Positions 58,513 through 64,000 of a DNA stretch of 64,000 nt are shown here, one piece after another (the stretch's first letter is position 1; every line of letters starts with the position of its first letter). The position numbers and the translations under genes are program-made. This DNA comes from Tepidamorphaceae bacterium (GTDB taxonomy: Bacteria > Pseudomonadota > Alphaproteobacteria > Rhizobiales > JAKSCL01): the NCBI GenBank assembly GCA_028289445.1, contig JANQPO010000016.1, forward strand, positions 1-64,000, read 5' to 3'. The notes under the pieces are model-generated. The model had not been told where the DNA came from. It did not search any database and saw only the letters and a program-made list of their open reading frames with translations.

Positions 58513-59760
58513 ATGAGCCTTCTCGCCGACCTTTTGTCCACTGTGTTCGAACGCCGCTATCGTGCCGGTGGTCCTGCTTTTTGGGACGATCGACCGATCA
58601 GTGCGATTGCCGACGATCTCGTCAGCAGCCGAGGCGAAGTATCGGGGTTGGCGCTGGCGCGGCAGATCCTGGAACGCTTCGAAGATATGGAAGACGCCGA
58701 CAAGCGCGCGTTCTTCCGTCATTTGGCCACCGCGATGGATCTCAATCCAGCTGCGGTTCGCGACGCGCTCAATGCCTATGAGGCGACGCCGGACAGGGCA
58801 AACTATCGCGCGTTCATCGAGTCGGCCGAACCAATGCGGCAGGAGCTGATCCGACGCCTTAATCAGGTTCCAGGCGCCACCGGAAAGCTGGTGGCGATGC
58901 GCCACAATCTCCTCCGCATGGCAGCCGAAAACGGCGAATTCCTCGCACTCGATTTGGACTTCCGGCATCTCTTTGCGTCCTGGTTCAATCGCGGCTTTCT
59001 GGTTCTTCGACCAATCAACTGGGAAAGCCCGGCGCATATCCTGGAAAAGATCATCGCGTATGAGGCCGTGCACGCCATCGACAGCTGGGACGATTTGCGG
59101 CGCCGTCTGCAACCGGCCGATCGTCGCTGTTTCGCGTTCTTCCATCCCTCAATGCCCGACGAACCCTTGATCTTCGTCGAGATCGCGCTGACCCGAGGCA
59201 TTCCAAGCTCAATCCAAGACGTACTGTCCGACGAGCGTGCCGAAATCGACACGTCAAACGCGAACACAGCGGTGTTCTACTCCATCTCGAATTGCCAGGA
59301 GGGCCTTGCCGGCGTGTCGTTCGGCAACTCCCTGATCAAACAGGTTGCCGCCGATCTGTCCGCCGAACTGCCCGGCCTTCGGACCTTTGTCACCTTGTCG
59401 CCCATTCCCGGCATGGCGCGCTGGTTGACGGAAAGCGGGCGTGACATCGAGAGCGTTGCGGCTGCTCAAATCCCCGGCCTTGCGGCGCACTATCTCTTGC
59501 TGGCAAAGCGCTCCGATGGTCTGCCGCTCGATCCGGTCGCCCGGTTTCATCTCGGCAATGGCGCACTCGTCCACGCCATTCACGCCGACGCCGACACCTC
59601 GCGAAAGGGACGGGTCCAATCCGGCGGCGCCATGGTGAATTACCGCTATGATTTGTCGAAGATTTCGCAAAACCATGAGCGCTATGCGACGAAACAGATC
59701 GTCGCCGCGTCGTCTCAGGTTCGCGCGCTGAGCCGCACGGTCGACAAAGCGGCGGCCTGA
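58513..59760 (+). CDS. Malonyl-CoA decarboxylase
   Basis: KLVAMRHNLL...LFASWFNRGFLVLRPINWESPAHILEKIIAYEAVHAI...CFAFFHPSMPDEPLIFVEIALT. Confidence 0.95.
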   Translation: MSLLADLLSTVFERRYRAGGPAFWDDRPISAIADDLVSSRGEVSGLALARQILERFEDMEDADKRAFFRHLATAMDLNPAAVRDALNAYEATPDRANYRAFIESAEPMRQELIRRLNQVPGATGKLVAMRHNLLRMAAENGEFLALDLDFRHLFASWFNRGFLVLRPINWESPAHILEKIIAYEAVHAIDSWDDLRRRLQPADRRCFAFFHPSMPDEPLIFVEIALTRGIPSSIQDVLSDERAEIDTSNANTAVFYSISNCQEGLAGVSFGNSLIKQVAADLSAELPGLRTFVTLSPIPGMARWLTESGRDIESVAAAQIPGLAAHYLLLAKRSDGLPLDPVARFHLGNGALVHAIHADADTSRKGRVQSGGAMVNYRYDLSKISQNHERYATKQIVAASSQVRALSRTVDKAAA

Positions 59761-59770
59761 CGATGGCGTC

Positions 59771-61282
59771 ATGAGCAATCCGCTTTTCGACAGGCTGTTC
59801 GCCCGGCATGCTGGCCAACCGACACCGTTTCTCCATTTGCCGGATGGACGCACACTGACCCATGCGGGCTTTCTCGCGACGACGGCGCGCTTCGCGCATG
59901 CGCTTGCGGCAAATGGCCTCAGTCCGGGCGATCGCGTCGCCGCCCAAACCGCCAAATCGCCGGAGACCTTGACGCTTTACGCCGCATGCGTGCAGGCCGG
60001 GCTGATCTACTTGCCGCTTAATCCGGCGTACACGGCGGATGAGGTCTCCTACTTCTTGGAGAACAGTGGCGCGCGCCTCTTCGTTTGCGACGATGGCAAC
60101 AAAGACGCGCTGACGCCTGTTTCGAAGGCCGCCGGTGCAACGCTTTTGACCTTGAACGGCGATGGCAGCGGAACGCTGCCCGAATGCGCTGCGTCATTGT
60201 CGGAGATCTTTGACACCGTCGAACGCGCGCCCGACGATCTGGCCGCGTTCCTCTACACGTCCGGCACCACGGGCCGGCCGAAGGCCGCCATGTTGACGCA
60301 GGAGAACTTGCTTTCAAATGCCGTCACTTTGACCGACCATTGGCGCTTCACGGCCGAGGACGTACTCCTCCACGCCCTGCCGATCTTTCACACCCACGGT
60401 CTTTTTGTGGCAACGAATGTGACGCTGGCCGCGGGCGGGTCGATGAGTCTTCTGCCGAAATTCGATCTCGACGCCGTCATCGGCGCGTTGTCGGGCGCGA
60501 CGGCGATGATGGGCGTGCCGACATTTTATACGCGGCTTTTGGACGATCCCCGCTTCACGCGCGATCTTGTCGGTCACATGCGCCTTTTCATCTCCGGCAG
60601 CGCGCCGCTTCTTGCCGAGACCCACAACCGGTTCGAGGACAGAACCGGCCACCGTATTCTTGAGCGCTACGGCATGACCGAAACGAACATGAACACGTCG
60701 AATCCCTATGACGGCGAACGCCGCGCCGGAACCGTCGGCTTCCCGCTGCCTGGCGTCGACGTGAAGGTCACGCAGCCGACCACGGGGGAAACGGTCGCCG
60801 ACGGGACGGTCGGGCAGATCGAGGTGCGTGGACCGAACGTCTTCAAGGGATACTGGCAAATGCCGGACAAGACGCGGGAGGAGTTGCGGCCGGATGGCTT
60901 CTTCATCACCGGCGATCTCGGCAAAATCGATGAAGACGGCTATCTCCACATTGTAGGGCGCAACAAGGATCTGGTGATTTCGGGTGGCTTCAATATCTAT
61001 CCAAAAGAGATCGAAACGGTTCTCGACGCGCAACCGGGTGTCTTGGAAAGCGCTGTCATCGGCGCGCCACACGCCGATCTAGGCGAGGCAGTGATCGGCG
61101 TTTTGGTGCCGGAACAGGGTGCCACGGTCAATGTCGACGAGATCAACGATGCGCTCGCCAAGGCGGTTGCCCGGTTCAAGTGTCCTCGCAAGCTGATCAT
61201 CGTTGAGGCACTGCCGCGCAACGCGATGGGGAAGGTTCAAAAGAACGTGCTGCGCGATCAATATCGGGATGCGTTCTCGTAA
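59771..61282 (+). CDS. Malonyl-CoA synthetase (MatB-like AMP-forming ligase)
   Basis: LAAFLYTSGTTGRPKAAMLTQENL; YGMTETNMNTSNPYDGERRAGTVGFPLPGV; paired with malonyl-CoA decarboxylase. Confidence 0.93.
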   Translation: MSNPLFDRLFARHAGQPTPFLHLPDGRTLTHAGFLATTARFAHALAANGLSPGDRVAAQTAKSPETLTLYAACVQAGLIYLPLNPAYTADEVSYFLENSGARLFVCDDGNKDALTPVSKAAGATLLTLNGDGSGTLPECAASLSEIFDTVERAPDDLAAFLYTSGTTGRPKAAMLTQENLLSNAVTLTDHWRFTAEDVLLHALPIFHTHGLFVATNVTLAAGGSMSLLPKFDLDAVIGALSGATAMMGVPTFYTRLLDDPRFTRDLVGHMRLFISGSAPLLAETHNRFEDRTGHRILERYGMTETNMNTSNPYDGERRAGTVGFPLPGVDVKVTQPTTGETVADGTVGQIEVRGPNVFKGYWQMPDKTREELRPDGFFITGDLGKIDEDGYLHIVGRNKDLVISGGFNIYPKEIETVLDAQPGVLESAVIGAPHADLGEAVIGVLVPEQGATVNVDEINDALAKAVARFKCPRKLIIVEALPRNAMGKVQKNVLRDQYRDAFS

Positions 61283-61301
61283 AAGGTCAGACCAAGAGCG
61301 C

Positions 61302-63686
61302 TCAGGCCGGTGCGCTCTCCGTCGTCTCAAACTCCATTGAGTCCTTGGCGGCGATGGCGGTGTTTTCCTTCATCTTTTGAACGACAGCATCCGGCGGCGT
61401 CAGCGGCAGTCGCGCCGTGACGATGGTGCCCACGTCCTCGGTCGAATAGACCTTAAGCGAGCCGCCGTGGAGATCGCAAAGCGATTTCGATATCGCCAAG
61501 CCTAGCCCCGATCCCTTGTGCACTTTCGTGAACTGGTTGGCCACTTGCTCGAACGGTCGGCCGATACGGCGCAGCGCCTCGCGTGGTATGCCGATGCCCG
61601 TATCCTCCACGCTAATGGTGATCGCTGCCTTTGAGCGACTGGCGCGAACGGTGATGCGGCCGTTGTCTGCTGTGAACTTCACCGCGTTAGACAAGATATT
61701 CAAAAGGATTTGTTTGACGGCTCGTCGATCGGCGACCAGGCCGAGATCCTTACCGATATCGGTAAGGATCCTCAGGTCCTTGTCGGCTGCTGCCCGCGAC
61801 GTGACGCGCAGCGCGTCGGCCATGATCTCGCCGGCTTCAACGGATTCGAACGTGAGCAGGACGCGCCCTTCCTCGATCCGCGACATGTCCAAAATGTCGT
61901 TGATGACCTCCATCAGATAGAGGCCGCTTTCGTGAATGTCGCGGCAATACTCATCGTACTTCTGGGACCCGAACGGCCCGAACATGCCGGTCGCCATGAT
62001 TTCGGAGAAGCCGATGATGGCGTTGAGCGGTGTGCGCAGTTCGTGGCTCATATTGGCGAGGAAATTGGACTTCGCCCGGCTGGCCTCTTCGGCACGCTCC
62101 TTCTCTTCGGCGTATTTGTCGGCCAGCTCGATGAGCTGTTGCGTCTGCCGCTCCATGGTCTGGCGCGAGTGACGCAGATCGGCGATCGTCGCCATAAGTC
62201 GCCGCTCGCTGTCGATCAGTTTTTCCTCGTGTTTCTTCAGGTCGGTGATGTCCATGCCGACCGAGACGAAGCCGCCGTCCTTTGTCCGCCGTTCGTTGAT
62301 TTGAAGCCAGGTGCCATCTTCCATCTGGGCTTCCATCGAGTGCTCGTCGAGGCCGGCAAGACGCTCGGCCATCAGCGAGCGAATATGCGGCTGTGCTGCG
62401 GCCGCGACGATGTCCTCATAGGGCGTTCCGGGTTGGACGAGGGAGGCGGGAAGCTTGTGGAACTCACGATACTTTGAATTACACATAACCAGTCGATTGC
62501 CCGAGTCCCAGACGACGAAGGCCTCCGACACGGCCTCGATTGCGTCGCTGACCCTCAGGTCCGCGCGCTCGGTGCGCTCGGCGAGTTTGTACTGCTCCGA
62601 TACGTCTATCGCAAAACCGGCCAGGTGTGTGCTGCCTTCGCTTGGATCGCGCACGATGTCGGCGCGGACCCTTAGCCACACCCAGTGCCCCTCGACGTGT
62701 CGAGCCCGCAGCGTTGTGTCGATTCCGGCTTCGCCTTTCTTGATGATGGCGTCGAGATCGTCGATCACCCGGGCATCCTCCGGGTGGAGCAGCGAGCGGA
62801 CCTCGCCATAGCTCATCGCGCGGTCGACCGGCGCACGTCCCAAAAGTGCGAAAAGTGAGGACGACCAGAAAATCCGACCCCGCCCGACATCCCAGTCCCA
62901 CATGCCGCAATGGGCGCGATCGAGCGCCGCGTCGATGCCGGTCCTGATTGTCTCGGCAGTTCGTAGCGACTGTTCGGTACGCCGCGCCTGCCAGACATAG
63001 GCATAGGTTAAAAGCAGGATCACGAAACCGATGGCAAGGAAGCGCAGCGTGCGATTGCGGGCGTCGACGCGCCATGCCGATAAAATGGCATCCTGTGTTT
63101 GATAGACAAGAACGCTCGCCTTCCGATCGCCAACGACGCGTAAGGCAGCAAAGGCATCCGTGCCATCGGCCAGGACAATCGGTCCCGCCGAACCGTCGGA
63201 TCTGAACTGCGGCGCGAGCGGTCCGCTTTTGAGAATCGAGTCGAGCGAAACGCGCTCGGCCACGTCGGCGCTGGTGCGCGGCTGGCTCAACACGATGCGG
63301 TCGAGTGCATCGAAGATCACGACCGTCCGTTCGAAATCCAATGCACCTGGTGGAATGGCGCCGTTAAGCCGATCGGCGACGGCGGCGCGCGGTTCGGTCG
63401 TGATCGTCATGGCGGGCAGGGTATCGATACGCGCGCCCACGGCATGGGCGGTCATCGCAATCAGCCGGGTGCTTTCAGCGATCTGAGTGGCACGGTCATT
63501 GGTGATCGACAGGTAGCCGATGAGACCGTTTATGACGATGAAGGCGATAGCAAGCGTCGGAATCGATCGGCGCAGGAACGCTTCCAGCGCCTGACGATCC
63601 GGAAAAACCGGTCTCGCAATCGTTTCTGCCAATCCTCGATAGTTACGCGCTACAACGGGACCGTTAGCCTCTTCAGCCCGTGCCAT
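61302..63686 (-). CDS. PAS-domain membrane sensor histidine kinase
   Basis: FLANMSHELRTPLNAIIGFSEIM H-box; ILLNILSNAVKFT; two PAS domains; start at MARAEEANG likely. Confidence 0.93.
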   Translation of the reverse strand: MARAEEANGPVVARNYRGLAETIARPVFPDRQALEAFLRRSIPTLAIAFIVINGLIGYLSITNDRATQIAESTRLIAMTAHAVGARIDTLPAMTITTEPRAAVADRLNGAIPPGALDFERTVVIFDALDRIVLSQPRTSADVAERVSLDSILKSGPLAPQFRSDGSAGPIVLADGTDAFAALRVVGDRKASVLVYQTQDAILSAWRVDARNRTLRFLAIGFVILLLTYAYVWQARRTEQSLRTAETIRTGIDAALDRAHCGMWDWDVGRGRIFWSSSLFALLGRAPVDRAMSYGEVRSLLHPEDARVIDDLDAIIKKGEAGIDTTLRARHVEGHWVWLRVRADIVRDPSEGSTHLAGFAIDVSEQYKLAERTERADLRVSDAIEAVSEAFVVWDSGNRLVMCNSKYREFHKLPASLVQPGTPYEDIVAAAAQPHIRSLMAERLAGLDEHSMEAQMEDGTWLQINERRTKDGGFVSVGMDITDLKKHEEKLIDSERRLMATIADLRHSRQTMERQTQQLIELADKYAEEKERAEEASRAKSNFLANMSHELRTPLNAIIGFSEIMATGMFGPFGSQKYDEYCRDIHESGLYLMEVINDILDMSRIEEGRVLLTFESVEAGEIMADALRVTSRAAADKDLRILTDIGKDLGLVADRRAVKQILLNILSNAVKFTADNGRITVRASRSKAAITISVEDTGIGIPREALRRIGRPFEQVANQFTKVHKGSGLGLAISKSLCDLHGGSLKVYSTEDVGTIVTARLPLTPPDAVVQKMKENTAIAAKDSMEFETTESAPA

Positions 63687-63902
63687 TCTGCGTCCTGAAC
63701 TGATCGAATAGTCGTGCCGCACGGCGACGAATCAGCGCCATTTGAATCCGCTCGCTGACTCGTGTCCAGGTGCGGACATGGCGGCGTCGGGAAGAAATCG
63801 AAGGTGATGCCAGATTGCCACACTAACACTGGGCAAGCTGCACGCATAAAGTGCAATTCCGGCGCGGGATGTGGATTTAGATTATTGATTTATATGAAGA
63901 AA

Positions 63903-64000
63903 TCATCCAGAGAGCGTCCGGTCGACAATGTCGCGGACATCCGGCGAGAGACCGTCGATATCGGCGATCCGCCTCAGTGTGTGCTCCGCCGCCTTCCGTC
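63903..64000 (-). CDS. Partial CDS running off the window (C-terminus RKAAEHTLRRIADIDGLSPDVRDIVDRTLSG)
   Basis: Open reverse frame ending in TGA at 63905-63903; identity not determined. Confidence 0.4.
   Translation of the reverse strand, partial: RKAAEHTLRRIADIDGLSPDVRDIVDRTLSG

Noticed and set aside
1-64000. CRISPR arrays, rRNA or tRNA genes
   Set aside because: None seen on reading; no regularly spaced 24-40-bp repeats and no clear cloverleaf with a GGTTCGAATCC-type T-arm. A tRNAscan/CRISPR search would be decisive

Overview
A 64 kb high-GC alphaproteobacterial chromosomal window; the gene repertoire and the repeat families look Rhizobiales/Hyphomicrobiales-like, which is inference. The centrepiece is an apparently intact RcGTA-like gene transfer agent (GTA) structural cluster at ~19.45-33.91 kb on the + strand. 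It runs small terminase, large terminase (g2), portal (g3), g3.5, prohead protease (g4), HK97 capsid (g5), g6, g7, g8, g9, g10, g10.1, short tape measure (g11), g12, g13, NlpC/P60 (g14), and a TIM-barrel tail protein (g15). No integrase, repressor, replication or lysis genes are adjacent. The rest is mostly core or metabolic: a taurine-type ABC transporter with a divergent MocR/TauR-like regulator, tlyA, rsgA, an HTH-RibB-degenerate-RibA fusion, meaB, two two-component systems, sarcosine oxidase soxBDAG, ccmI-E-F-H, an alpha/beta hydrolase-OsmC fusion, glnE, a Do-like protease, malonyl-CoA decarboxylase and synthase, and a PAS histidine kinase. The features most worth a second look are non-coding or very small: a 273-bp MITE-like element with 22-bp terminal inverted repeats between ccmI and ccmE; a 205-bp structured inverted-repeat element between GTA g2 and g3; two opposite-oriented copies of a 64-bp palindromic repeat; a promoter plus terminator-like hairpin leader in front of the GTA; untracked sORFs inside the GTA; and a mini-ORF leader upstream of rsgA. 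I found no CRISPR array, rRNA, tRNA or obvious defence system. Family calls come from reading the protein sequences, not from database searches.
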